Shown here: positions 18,217 through 28,900 of the stretch, in pieces
How the letters are laid out: the number at the start of each line of letters is the position of its first letter
Numbering within the stretch: the stretch's first letter is position 1
Program-made: the position numbers and the translations under genes
The notes under the pieces: model-generated
Databases searched by the model: none
What the model was told of the DNA's origin: nothing
Seen by the model: the letters and a program-made list of their open reading frames with translations, nothing else
DNA from: Colimorpha sp045639845
GTDB taxonomy: Bacteria > Bacteroidota > Bacteroidia > Bacteroidales > P3
Reading direction: 5' to 3'
Length of the DNA: 64,000 bases
NCBI GenBank assembly: GCA_045639845.1
Contig: JAZUDW010000107.1
Location: 1-64,000, forward strand

Positions 18217-19550
18217 GACTCTATAGAATTCATTTTAAGTTTCTCACCATAATCAAGCATCTGTTCATACACCTCACGCCAACCTTCCCAACCAAAGCAT
18301 TCACTAAGATTCTCATTATGCCAGATACAACTAAACACACCTTTCACCCTATACACTTCATCCATCAGTTGCTGATACACAGGCCACGCATCATGAGGCG
18401 ACATGCCCTTATATCGCTTCAAGGTAGCCTCCATGATAGCAAAAGGATGGATAGTAAGAAGCATTTCGCTATCTGTATTTAGATTAAAGAAAGGATACGG
18501 CGTACTGATACCCGACCTAAAGCCTGGCTCATCAGCGAAGCCCATCGTATAATCGTGTTCTATACCTACACGCATCAACGAACGGTAGGACAAAGGCAAT
18601 CGCAACCGAAGGAAATGCCCCCTGTTGCGAACAATGTTTCTATTCACAATCTTCTGCAATCGATCCACCTCCGTATCAAGCTTATGCACATCCTCAAAAG
18701 CACCATAACTGGAATGAATCCCCAGCTTGGCATAGTCACCCAAATGTTTCAAAAGCTGCTGAAATTCCTCTACGTGATAGGAAATATTTTTATCATACCT
18801 TCCGTAGTCAGCCAACAATACAAAAAATATCATTGGGATGCCACGGTGCTTCATCTTTAAATCGATAATATAATCGAAGGTGTCAAAAGGATCTTGCTCC
18901 TTGCGAAGTAGCACCTTGAGACGGTGCTTCACCTCATCCATATTATGGCTCTTCGCCACATCCTTGCCCATGCCGATAATCGTACGGGCCACACCCTTGT
19001 GTTTATAACAATATGCAGCGTCAATATCAACCGTATTGACCATCTCGAAATTACGGAGAGGTAGAACAAAGTCCGAATATCTGGCGACCAGTTTGTCGGC
19101 CAACATCATTGCCCAACGCTCCACCACAGCTGTATGCAAAAAGCCATGCTGATAAGCAACACTCTCTTTTGCCATAAACCTATTATGCGCATCCTGCCGA
19201 TGTGGTAGATACTCCTCGTAACGCGAAAGCATGAAGAACGAAGCCGCCAAGAGGTCGAAATCAAAATCCAGATCCCTACCATAAACAGGATACAAAGCCG
19301 CAGTGTCGCCAATCCAAAAAGTATGAGGTTCTTGTTCAATGACATTAGTCTGAAGAAGCAAATCGGTAGATTTTATCCACACGCTATCACATATACGCTG
19401 ACTGCCATAGCAAAGGCGAGGGCCCTCGTATTTCTCAAACATGGCTATGCTAGTAGTAATCTCAAAGTCCACACGCAACACCGTACGGAACAACACCTTT
19501 AAAGTGTATCCTATACGATTAGTCAGCTTCGGAACAAATATCAATAGCAT
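18213..19550 (-). CDS. Polysaccharide-deacetylase-like protein (DUF7033-type N-terminus)
   Basis: 445 residues, no signal peptide. The N-terminal ~110 residues resemble the domain that precedes a divergent NodB-like deacetylase in many Bacteroidota. The deacetylase part has VDIDAAY (degenerate metal-Asp motif, around residue 177) and LGIHSSYGAF (His motif); the usual H(S/T)xxxH is reduced to HSSYG, so activity is uncertain. It sits first in an operon with hldD and kdsC, pointing to cell-envelope glycan work. A TATCTTTG box lies 70 nt upstream. Confidence 0.75.
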   Translation of the reverse strand: MLLIFVPKLTNRIGYTLKVLFRTVLRVDFEITTSIAMFEKYEGPRLCYGSQRICDSVWIKSTDLLLQTNVIEQEPHTFWIGDTAALYPVYGRDLDFDFDLLAASFFMLSRYEEYLPHRQDAHNRFMAKESVAYQHGFLHTAVVERWAMMLADKLVARYSDFVLPLRNFEMVNTVDIDAAYCYKHKGVARTIIGMGKDVAKSHNMDEVKHRLKVLLRKEQDPFDTFDYIIDLKMKHRGIPMIFFVLLADYGRYDKNISYHVEEFQQLLKHLGDYAKLGIHSSYGAFEDVHKLDTEVDRLQKIVNRNIVRNRGHFLRLRLPLSYRSLMRVGIEHDYTMGFADEPGFRSGISTPYPFFNLNTDSEMLLTIHPFAIMEATLKRYKGMSPHDAWPVYQQLMDEVYRVKGVFSCIWHNENLSECFGWEGWREVYEQMLDYGEKLKMNSIES

Positions 19551-19619
19551 AAGTGCACTACTTTATTTTTATCTTTGGGAATCTTACACAAGAGCCCTTC
19601 GACAACATTTTTGGCGATG

Positions 19620-19627
19620 CAAAGATA
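19620..19627 (-). promoter_or_regulatory. Promoter -7 box for deacetylase-hldD-kdsC operon
   Basis: TATCTTTG on the minus strand, 70 nt upstream of the first ATG; matches TAnnTTTG. Confidence 0.6.
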
Positions 19628-19990
19628 CATCTTTTTTTTCAATTACGTTAAATAAAACATGCAACGCACTGATAACAAACATACATAAAGCAAATTTTTT
19701 ACTTAATATTTCATCAATACAACAGCACATAATACAATTTTCACACCTCTTCCCATTGCACATTTATCAACTATACCATGTACCAAAGGTAGGTTGACGA
19801 ACCGAACAATAGTCCTATGAAAGGTATCATACAGCCCTGCCACATACGCTATAGTATAGTAAGGGTTATCACTATAGTACTGCAATGGGCATCACTATAG
19901 TACTGTGTGAATCGCACATCAATACACCTCGACAATCAGGGATAATATACCCCCAGCAAAAGACTATTGTCTTTGTTTCCGAGACACTAT

Positions 19991-20029
19991 ATAAAATAAG
20001 AAAAGGTGCTGCGTACAACATGCAGCACC
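19991..20029 (-). terminator. Terminator of the pgk operon
   Basis: Minus strand: GGTGCTGC, 9-nt loop, GCAGCACC, then TTTTCTTATTTTAT. Perfect 8-bp GC-rich stem, 25 nt past the stop of the last gene. Confidence 0.8.
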
Positions 20030-20054
20030 AGCGTTTTATAAAACTGAAAAATCC

Positions 20055-20603
20055 TTATACAAACATCTTCTCCATGTGATATCCCATGCGATACAATTGT
20101 ACAGCAGCACCCATGATATACAATTGGTGCAGACAATCCACATAAGCATCGAAAGCCTCTTTGGTTGCCGACTGGATTCCTTCACGACGAAGAGCAGCAT
20201 AGGTACGTTCGGCACATTCCTGAACCAGTTTCTCCGTATCGTCGAAAGCCGGCTGGCCCAATCCCAACACAGCGCTACGGATATATTCATCCATCACATC
20301 ATAGCCACCTTTGTCTCGCAGATATACATACAGGTCGTCCATCTTGCCATAGATTTCCCAAGCATCATCCCAATATTTGGCCACCGCCATGCCAAGATAC
20401 ATCATCCATCCCAAACTCACCGTCGGGTAGTTGGCAAACTCCCTGATACCGTCGGGCAGATACGACTCAGCAATCTTAGGCCATCGTTCTTCTATATCAC
20501 TAGCATCGGGGAATCGCTCGTCGATTTCCTTTACCGAGAGCAAATAGGTACGCAAATCCAAAAAGAGTCTTTCCTCAAAGGTTTTAATATTTTTCTCATC
20601 CAT
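20055..20603 (-). CDS. Conserved hypothetical Bacteroidales protein
   Basis: 182 residues, acidic, no signal peptide or membrane helix. Mostly alpha-helical pattern: a run T-F-E-E-R-L-F-L-D-L-R-T-Y-L-L near the start, then YLPDGIREFANYPTVSLGWM, and a Tyr/Met-rich C-terminus. I recall similar unnamed proteins in Bacteroidales but no function. Third gene of an operon: 14 nt after the outer-membrane-like protein, which is 9 nt after the phosphoglycerate kinase. Confidence 0.8.
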   Translation of the reverse strand: MDEKNIKTFEERLFLDLRTYLLSVKEIDERFPDASDIEERWPKIAESYLPDGIREFANYPTVSLGWMMYLGMAVAKYWDDAWEIYGKMDDLYVYLRDKGGYDVMDEYIRSAVLGLGQPAFDDTEKLVQECAERTYAALRREGIQSATKEAFDAYVDCLHQLYIMGAAVQLYRMGYHMEKMFV

Positions 20604-20617
20604 CGTCTGTCAACTAG

Positions 20618-21358
20618 TTATTTTTTAGACCACGTAGGTATCTTGATCGTCAGACCCACCATCAGATCAGCCATCTCAACCATACGTTCATTGTTACTGA
20701 AATTATGTCCGCCACTCACATGAATCATCCACCACTGGCCACCTATACCCAATTGGACCATCGGTGTTGTTATCCAATGCCATCCCGAATCCGTCCATTC
20801 TTTATCCACACACCATTCCCCTTGTTCTCCCGAATAGTCGTACAATTGTGCATGATAGTGAGTAAAGAGGCATCCTGTGCGCAACCCCACGCCAGCCATC
20901 AGCGACAGACGAGGGCACCAGCCAGGGTGGTAGGCAGGAATACCCATATCGACTTGCAAGAAAGGATGATGGCCCAATCCACTATAAAACTCATTGTTAT
21001 AGCCGAAGATACTTCCGCCACGCGCCTGATAACATTGCCGAACAGCATAGCCGCCGAAGACCTCGGTGGTGATATTCGGAGTCAGGGGGGCATAGTAGCC
21101 AAGCATCAGTTGTTGATGCGGTTGTTCAAAATTAGAAGAATAGAAAGCAGCGCCCCAATGGTCAGTGATCGCATACGAGGCATCAAGTTGATAATAGAAC
21201 CCCTGGCCCAACGCCACCACGGGCGTCATACCCGCCGTCACCTGCAGATCACCCCTCTCTTGCAACAAGGGCATCTTGGCCACTTGCGGCTGATAGTAAG
21301 CACAGCCACCAATCCCCCCCACAGTCAGCATCAACAAAAGAAGCAATTTGTTTCTCAT
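20618..21358 (-). CDS. Putative outer-membrane lipoprotein, unknown function
   Basis: 246 residues. Signal peptide with a plausible lipobox GIGGC (lipidated Cys19). The mature protein is Gly/Tyr/Trp-rich with alternating amphipathic strands (SYAITDHWGAAFYSS, TTEVFGGYAVRQ, SLMAGVGLRTG, HVSGGHNF) resembling a small outer-membrane beta-barrel. No family recognised. It sits between pgk and a conserved hypothetical gene with gaps of 9 and 14 nt, so it is cotranscribed. Confidence 0.75.
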   Translation of the reverse strand: MRNKLLLLLMLTVGGIGGCAYYQPQVAKMPLLQERGDLQVTAGMTPVVALGQGFYYQLDASYAITDHWGAAFYSSNFEQPHQQLMLGYYAPLTPNITTEVFGGYAVRQCYQARGGSIFGYNNEFYSGLGHHPFLQVDMGIPAYHPGWCPRLSLMAGVGLRTGCLFTHYHAQLYDYSGEQGEWCVDKEWTDSGWHWITTPMVQLGIGGQWWMIHVSGGHNFSNNERMVEMADLMVGLTIKIPTWSKK

Positions 21359-21367
21359 CGCCAGCTA

Positions 21368-22696
21368 TTATTCCGCACCCAAACGAGCCTTCCACTTCTC
21401 CTGCTCTGCCTTCAAGTCTATCAACGACTTCACCGGAGCTATACCCGCACTGGAATTCTTCTCTATAGCCTTCAGCACAGCGCCGCCGCCGGTAAAGATG
21501 TAGTAATCTTTGCTATCCAAAGCCATAATATAGAGGCCCGGCAGCAATCGCTTCAGTTCCTGCATCGTATCGCCGCCACCATACAGTTTCACAGCATGAG
21601 GATTGCGGTCTATGATAGTATCCAGACCGATAGTACCCTCATTGAAATGGGGCACATAGCCCATCACGGCATTCACAAAGATCGTCTTAGCCGAAAGGAA
21701 CACATCCTGTATCTCCTGCACCTCATACGAACGAGGATCCACATCAAGCACATAATTCAGCTGTGCTCCCTTCTCCAGGGTGCGTACATCATGTACGCGA
21801 TACTTACCCTCAATCTTCTCGCCAAAAACATCACTCTCGCAGATAAACGGCAGCTCAACTATCTTCTTTGGGAATTGCGAAGCATACTCCACAAACTTTG
21901 AAGCCTGCTCCACGTCACCCTCCGTGACACCTTTAATATTGATACCGTATTTGGCACATAGATACGCATTGTAAATCACACCGCCCAGCACCAGATAGTC
22001 GGCTTTCTGAAGCAGAGAATAGAGCGACTCGATCTTGGTATCGAACTTACTACCCGCCACCACAGCCACAAAAGGCTGTTTGGCCCTAAACACACGCTCC
22101 AGATTCTCGATCTCCTTCTGCATCAAAAAGCCAGCATAGCTGGGCAAGTATTTGGTGATGCCCACCGTCGAGGCATGTGCCTGCCAAGAACCGAAAGCAT
22201 CATTCACATATATATCAGCCAAACCCGCTAGTTGGTTCGAGAAGCGTTCATAGTTGGCATCAGTAGCCTCCTCGCCCTTAAACCAACGAGTATTGGGCAG
22301 ATAAATCATATCGATCTCATGATTACGCAAACGACGGATCGAATGATTGATATTGCTCTCAATCGAAAGATAGCCCTCCGAACCATGAGTATAGAAATCA
22401 GGCACCTCGATCGAGAGATGAAGCTTATTCTCCAGATATTCCACAATAGGGCGTACCGACGTATCGTCGCTCTGGTTGATCGATCCATCTTTCTTATTGC
22501 GAGGACGACCCACGTGCGTCATCAAGATGATCTTACCACCTTTCGAAAGAATATAAAACAATGTACCAAAGGTAGCATCGATACGGTAAGGGTCGTGGAT
22601 AACACCCGACTTCACAACATTATGATCCACACGAACCAGCACCACCTTATCTTTAAGGTCGGCTTCTTGAATCAATGGTAGGTCTCTCAATGGCAT
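21368..22696 (-). CDS. pgk: Divergent phosphoglycerate kinase
   Basis: 442 residues, longer than the ~395-420 of ordinary Pgk. Recognisable landmarks in order: VVLVRVDHNVV (canonical VRVDFNVP), RIDATFGTLFYIL, ILMTHVGRPRN (canonical HLGRP), VNDAFGSWQAHAST (canonical NDAFG.AHR.H.S), AGSKFDTKI (canonical GGAKVSDK), NAVMGYVPHFNEGT, GGGDTMQEL and TGGGAVLKAI. The reaction is 1,3-bisphosphoglycerate + ADP to 3-phosphoglycerate + ATP in glycolysis. Changes at conserved positions (F to H in VDFN, loss of Arg in the AHR.H motif) suggest a paralogue that may have altered activity. First gene of a three-gene operon with a long leader. Confidence 0.82.
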   Translation of the reverse strand: MPLRDLPLIQEADLKDKVVLVRVDHNVVKSGVIHDPYRIDATFGTLFYILSKGGKIILMTHVGRPRNKKDGSINQSDDTSVRPIVEYLENKLHLSIEVPDFYTHGSEGYLSIESNINHSIRRLRNHEIDMIYLPNTRWFKGEEATDANYERFSNQLAGLADIYVNDAFGSWQAHASTVGITKYLPSYAGFLMQKEIENLERVFRAKQPFVAVVAGSKFDTKIESLYSLLQKADYLVLGGVIYNAYLCAKYGINIKGVTEGDVEQASKFVEYASQFPKKIVELPFICESDVFGEKIEGKYRVHDVRTLEKGAQLNYVLDVDPRSYEVQEIQDVFLSAKTIFVNAVMGYVPHFNEGTIGLDTIIDRNPHAVKLYGGGDTMQELKRLLPGLYIMALDSKDYYIFTGGGAVLKAIEKNSSAGIAPVKSLIDLKAEQEKWKARLGAE

Positions 22697-22858
22697 AACA
22701 ACAAGCTTCTTTTTTTCGGCACCCGCAATAATGCCGCAGCAACATCACGACAGCACCTTTTATTCAACAAAAACGCACCTGTTTTTTATAGCATAATAAT
22801 TTAATGCTTAGGATGTTTCGGACGTGCGCTATCAAAAAACATCACACATTAACTTTTG

Positions 22859-22889
22859 CAAAGATACACAAGCCAAACGAAACGAGCAA
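22859..22889 (-). promoter_or_regulatory. Promoter of pgk operon
   Basis: Minus strand TTG (22887-22889), 20 nt, TATCTTTG (22859-22866). Both boxes of the Bacteroidota promoter are present. The transcript would carry a leader of about 155 nt. Confidence 0.65.
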
Positions 22890-22956
22890 GAAGAAAGGAG
22901 AAATTTTATCTTTCGGAAAGCCTGTTAGCACAGAAAAAAAACACCATCTCTCCGGA

Positions 22957-25900
22957 TCAAGGTGCTATCGTGCACGATTCCCCGATAGTCACCTGGGTAT
23001 TTCCTCCGACCACGCCACCGTTGCCGCCGCCATACACATTCTTCTCCACTTCGGTGTTGCCGTAAATGTTTACCGTAGTGGAGCCATCGGTTTGGGCAGT
23101 ATTACCCAGTCCGCCACCAAACACGTGGTTTTTGATCAGTACCTTTTTCGTGTCGCCATCCATGCCACGGGTGGTCACCACAGGGTCTCCTACTACAGAA
23201 GCCGCACTGCCACCACCATACACAGAGCCATTGATGGTCACCTGATGGTTATATGAATGCTCACCATCTGGACAATCGGTGTCTATGTTCACCTGAGGGT
23301 TGCCCGTCACTATGGCCGTGCCACCCAGTCCGCCACCGAACACATCGCCTGTGATCGTGGCATTTCTCACATACACCACCGGGTTGCGAGGTGTTTCGTT
23401 TGTCCCATAGGGTGCCAGATGGCCGCCACCATATACATTACCCAAAGCGTTGGAACCACAAGTGTTGTTCCAATCCACATTGACAGTGATATTGCCATTG
23501 ATAGCACCGCTATTGTTGTTGCCGCCAAACACGTTGCCGATATTTCCACCCGTGATATTTAGGTTGATATCGCCCGTGACATCGGCCTTGTTGGCTCCGC
23601 CATACACATTGGCTATCGAACCCTCACCAGTACAGCCGATGGTGATACGGCCGGCATTGGATGCCGCCATGTTGCCTCCACCATAGAGGTCGGTCACAGC
23701 GATAGGGCACAGATTGTTTTCTCCGAAAGCCTCTGCCTCGACATCCACTATGATAGTACCACCGATAGTTCCTTGACTGTTGCTGCCGCCATACACCTCG
23801 TTGATCGTGCCGCCGTGAAGGATAAGATGCGTATTGTTCGTCACATCGGCAGGAGACGAGGCTCCATTGCCGCCGGCAAACACACGGTTTATCAAACCAC
23901 CCCATATCGTCACCTCGGTATTCGGCACCGTGGCCGCATTGCCACCGCCGAAAACATCCTCTATGCTGTTGTCGCAATTCTCAACAAGCACCTCGGTATA
24001 ATCGTTGGCATTGGTAGGAACATAAGCCGCCAGATTACCGCCGCCATACACAGCAGCCACATGGTATGGATGTTCTTGCGACTCTGTGCCCTTGGATGTA
24101 GTAGTCTTAATATCTACAAATACATGACCCTGAGGTGTTCCGTTGAGGTTGTTGCAGCCGAATATCTCACCCAGCACCACACTGCCGTTGAGGACAACAG
24201 TAGTATTGCCCGTAACATGAGCTTCCACGTTGGTCGTGGCTCCATTGATGCCCACCTTTGAACCAAGGCCGCCACCATAGGTGCTGTGGAGTTTGCCCCC
24301 ATTGAGGTTCACCGATGTGTTGCCCACAATATCGGCAAGGGAACCACCACCATACACATCACCGCGCACGGGGCCAGAGTTGATATCCACTCGTGTATCG
24401 CCAACCACCTGGGCTAACTCACCACCGCCATAGACGTCGCCCATGACCTCGTCGTTGGCATCAGCCTCAATATTCACATACGTCGTTCCTGTCACCTTGG
24501 CCTTGTCGGGATGGCCCGATTCACCCTTGCCTCCACCGAAAACGTTGCCGTTAACCACATTGCCATCGACCACCTGGCCCAACACACCGCCGTTGATAGT
24601 AATGTTGGTAGTACCATCTACAGCACCCATCTCGCCACCGCCATATACATTGCCGAGGAAGGGATGGCTCGCCGGCAGGTCGATGGTGATATTGATAGTC
24701 GAGGCGTATAGTTCACCAAGGTCAATATCACCAGTAGTAGCAATACGGAGATATTCCTGAGTTGATGTTGAGGCAATACCGGCACCACCACCATATATGT
24801 TGCCACCGATGGTAGGCCAAAGTTCGTCTGTACCTGTAACGTTGAGATTCACCGAGCCGTTCATCTCTGCTATGTGGTTGATGGTTTGTCCGTAGTTGTT
24901 AGTACTTCCATAGTAATCTTTTGCTCCCTGACTACCGCCATAGACAGAGCCAACTATCATTCCGCCTGATACATTTACATTCGATGTACCAAAGACAGAA
25001 CCCACGCCTTGCATTGTCACACCAGATGGCATACCATTGACAAATCCGCAACCACCACCGTAAATGCTGCCATTGATAGTGCCGCCAGAGAGGTTCAGTG
25101 TAGTAGATGACAGTTCGAGGCTCAACGGAGCGGGAGTGTATCCACCATTGCCATCGGAATTATGTAAGGTGACACTTGCCAAGGGTGAACCTGCAGGCAT
25201 ACTGCCCCAAGTGCCATACTGCACACCGTTCATAATAGCATCTGTAGCATTGTTGGCATCGGTTGTCGCATATGGAACATGCATATCCCACGGGTTAAGT
25301 CCGATGACACCACCGGCACCACCTCCATAGATATTGCCTGTCACAATACCGCTCTTCATGTTGATCTCAGTCTGGCCATACATGTACATATCAACAACGG
25401 TAGCATCTTTACCATCTTGCACATCACGTCCAAGGCCGCCTGCATAGAGGTTTCCGATAGTGATGTCTTTAAGATCAGCATTCTGCTCTACGTTGATTAT
25501 TGAACGTCCAAAGAATGAAGCGTTAGGCCATTGCCCCCAGTTTCCAGATTTTCCACCAGGTTGGACGAACGTTTTCGAACCGTTTGCAGCCGGATTTCCT
25601 TGATTACCACCGACAATATATTCCACCTTGCCACCATGTACATTGATCTCATAGTCACCATACATTGAGCCATCCGTCAGTCCGGCAACAATACAATTGA
25701 TGTCGCAGGTAAAGGCATCTGTCTTCACCCCTTGATTAGAACCCTGTTCACGTTTGACTGTACCCTCGTTTGGGTTATCCTTATCAATATCAATATTAAT
25801 GACCGCCCACACTGGATGTGCTGCAGAACCGAGGATTGTATGGCTTGTATTTCCGCCATTATTAAAGAAAGCTTGAGTGAAACGTCCTGCCATAATACGG

Positions 25901-28900
25901 CCATAGTGGCCCGATTCGATGGTCAAAGTCTGCGGTTTGGACCTAATGGTGTAGGTACTAATGTCTTCCTCATTAAGATTGGAAGCTGTCAGCAGAACCG
26001 TGAACTCTGGAATATTCTGATCTGCATTAATATTACCATGCCCCTGGCTTAAATTACGGAAATTAGTCATCACCAACCCCTTGCCAAACCACACACTATT
26101 TCCATGGCAATCAAAGAAGTTGTTGTCATCTGTGTTTTTATTGGCTCTAAAAGTAAGATACTCGAATTTGGTATCACCCTTTACATAGTTGTGGAAACCA
26201 TTTGTAGTTGATGTATTATTCACACCCGTCTCGCCTGTCTTTACAATTTTGATCACGCCGTTGTAATCCACGCCACCCCATTTCCCGGTGAGTGCAGCAG
26301 GATTTGTACCTTTACTACGGAAGGCTACATCGGTGCCAGGGTTCAGTATGCCTATTACCACCACATAGTTCTTATCCCAAGTGCCACCATCTGCCACTGG
26401 TTTCAGCAGCAGGTTGGCGTTGTCGATGGTCTTAACTGCAGTCTCGGGGGTCCAGCCGCGGAGGGTAGATCCCACGGCGTTATCGACACCTCTTGTGCCA
26501 TCCACAAAGACCACGATGGCGTTGGTGCCGTAGAGCCAGCAACTGATAGGGTCATGGCCATCTACGGTGAGTGTCACTAGGCAATATACGCCATTGCCAG
26601 CAGCCATAATCTGGTCGTTGGTCAGGCTGATTGATGCGTTGCTTCCGACAAGGGGCGTGGTTTTGTCGGATTCGTACCATTGGTAGCTGATGCTGATACC
26701 GGGATCGGTAGGAACAGGAATATCACCTGGATTGACAGTAAATGTATAACCGGAGGCATCATCGCCCGTACGTTCCATCACAGGAACAAAACTGATACCT
26801 TCCTCCACAAACATCTCGGCCAACTCTTCGTCTTCCATATAGGTGCCGGCATTGACTCCTTGCATATAGTACATATAATAAGGAGCGTATGTGGCATCAT
26901 TGGTAGTGAATTGCGGATAGATGCCTGTCTTGGTGTTCGAGTTGTTGAGGGTGTAGCCAAGGATGGTTTTCGACTGTTTCTTGATAACATCAATCTCGTT
27001 CTGGATGGTAAAGGTACTGTCATCCACAGTCAGATAGCTGATACCATCAATTACCTCAGGTGTCTTTGTGTAGTTGCGAGTGCGAGCTGTTTGGTTCAAT
27101 AACGCAGGCAGCAGACCTATCTTGTAGTCGCTGTAGTACCACGTCTTGCGCTTTGTCCAATCTTCCGTAATAGTAACATTCTCGCCAGAATAGTCATCAT
27201 AGACGTATGTTGTGCCATTGGCCTTGAAAAATATACCGACAATAGGGCCTACGGCAGCATAAGGTGCGTATATCTTACCCGAGTAAAGCACATGCTCTGG
27301 CAGGGAGGAAGGAGCCTCAATACGTCCCAAAATACCACCGATGACGAAACCGTTGTTGTACATATTGTAGTTGCTGCCGCTCTTAGTGGCAAGAGTGATA
27401 CTGCTAAAGTCGAAATCAACCTTGGAGATACACTGGTTGACCTCAGATTTGTTGGCTGCTGTCTGCTTGGTATAGCCGAGGATACCACCAAAGGCATAAG
27501 TCATATTGTGTACGAACGTGTGGGTGCCTGTTGAGTGCATCTTACCACTGACAGCACAGTGTTCTATCTTGTTGGGCGTAGTGGCGATGGGCACGAGTTG
27601 ACCAGCAATGCCGCCTACATAGACTGCATTGGTGAGGTCGCAGTTGAAGTTTATGTCAAGGTCTGGCAGATCGATGTTAGAGATAACAGACGGATAGTTG
27701 GCTGCACCTGTGACATTGCCAAATGCACCACCAATGTATGAAGCCGCGGTGATGTTACCATTGAAGGTAAGATTGGAACCGGTAGTTACTTTCCAATCAC
27801 GAACCGTAGTTTTATCCACGACACCCGCAAGACCACCGAGATAGCTGCCCGTAGTGATTTGTCCGCCAATGGTCACGCTGGCAGTGCCGATAGAAATGTC
27901 ACTGCTCTGGATAGCATTTTCTGTCTGACTTCTACCCAAAAGATAACCTGCAAAACCACCAATCTGGCTACCTGATGCCACGTTACCACTTATGGCAACC
28001 GATGTTGTACCGGTGATTTCCGTATTGGTGATGTTGATGTAGTTGTTGGTTGCATTGGCTGGCGCTATCTGGCCAGCAAAGCCGCCGAGAGGACTTGCTA
28101 TGGATACATTGCCCGTTACACTTGATGCGGTATTGCCTGTGATGGTGATATGATTAATACTCAGCGGAGCACCGGCAGCACTTGCGGCATTGCCCACAAA
28201 GCCACCCACCTGACTGCCCGTAGTGACAAGATTGCCATTGACAGTGACGATGCTGCTGGTCACGCTCCAAGTGTCAATAGTGACATTGGTGGAAGCCTGA
28301 CCCATGAGGCCTATCTTGGAGCCGACTACATTATTGGAGGTAGTGGTACCCGTGGTGATGCTGGCTGTACCTATGGTGAAGTTAGTGGCCGAAGATGGAT
28401 AGGAGGCTGCGGCAGTGATGCTACCGATGGCACTGCCGAGATAAGATCCAGCAGTAATATTTCCAGAATGGGTGATGGTAGCGCTGGTGATGCTCCAGCG
28501 ATCGAGGTTGCACCCCTGAGCTACAAGTCCTACGAGACCGGCATAGTAACTACCTACAGAGGTATTACCGGAAAGGGTAATATTGGTTGTGCCAAGTGAA
28601 ACATTCTTGGCGGTAATAAGAGCACCTGTTTGGCTTCTGCCTACGAAATAGCCCGAGAAACCACCTATATGGCTGGCAGCGGTGATGTCGCCACCCACAG
28701 AGACGATGGTAGTACCAGCTATGCTTACGCCCTCATTGGTAGCATCATTTCCTCCAATGGTAATCGTCGCGTTGGCACTGTTGGCATTGGCAAACTGTCC
28801 GGCGAAACCGGCAAGTTGGCTTCCGATAGTTATGCCACCAGTGACAGTCACAGCACTGTTGCCCGTGATTTTAATTTTCTTGACTATCAGAGGTGCGTTG

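Larger units (their letters stand above)
19551..20054. other. Gene-free stretch between two minus-strand operons
   Basis: About 500 nt with no credible ORF. Contains the promoter of the downstream operon (19620-19627), two direct copies of ATCACTATAGTACTG (19868-19882 and 19891-19905) plus a partial one just before, and the terminator of the pgk operon at its right end. Confidence 0.6.

Noticed and set aside
23000..24700. Regularly spaced GC-rich repeats that could suggest a CRISPR array
   Set aside because: They are the coding units of the VYGGG protein, imperfect and in frame, with no repeat-spacer structure and no cas genes.
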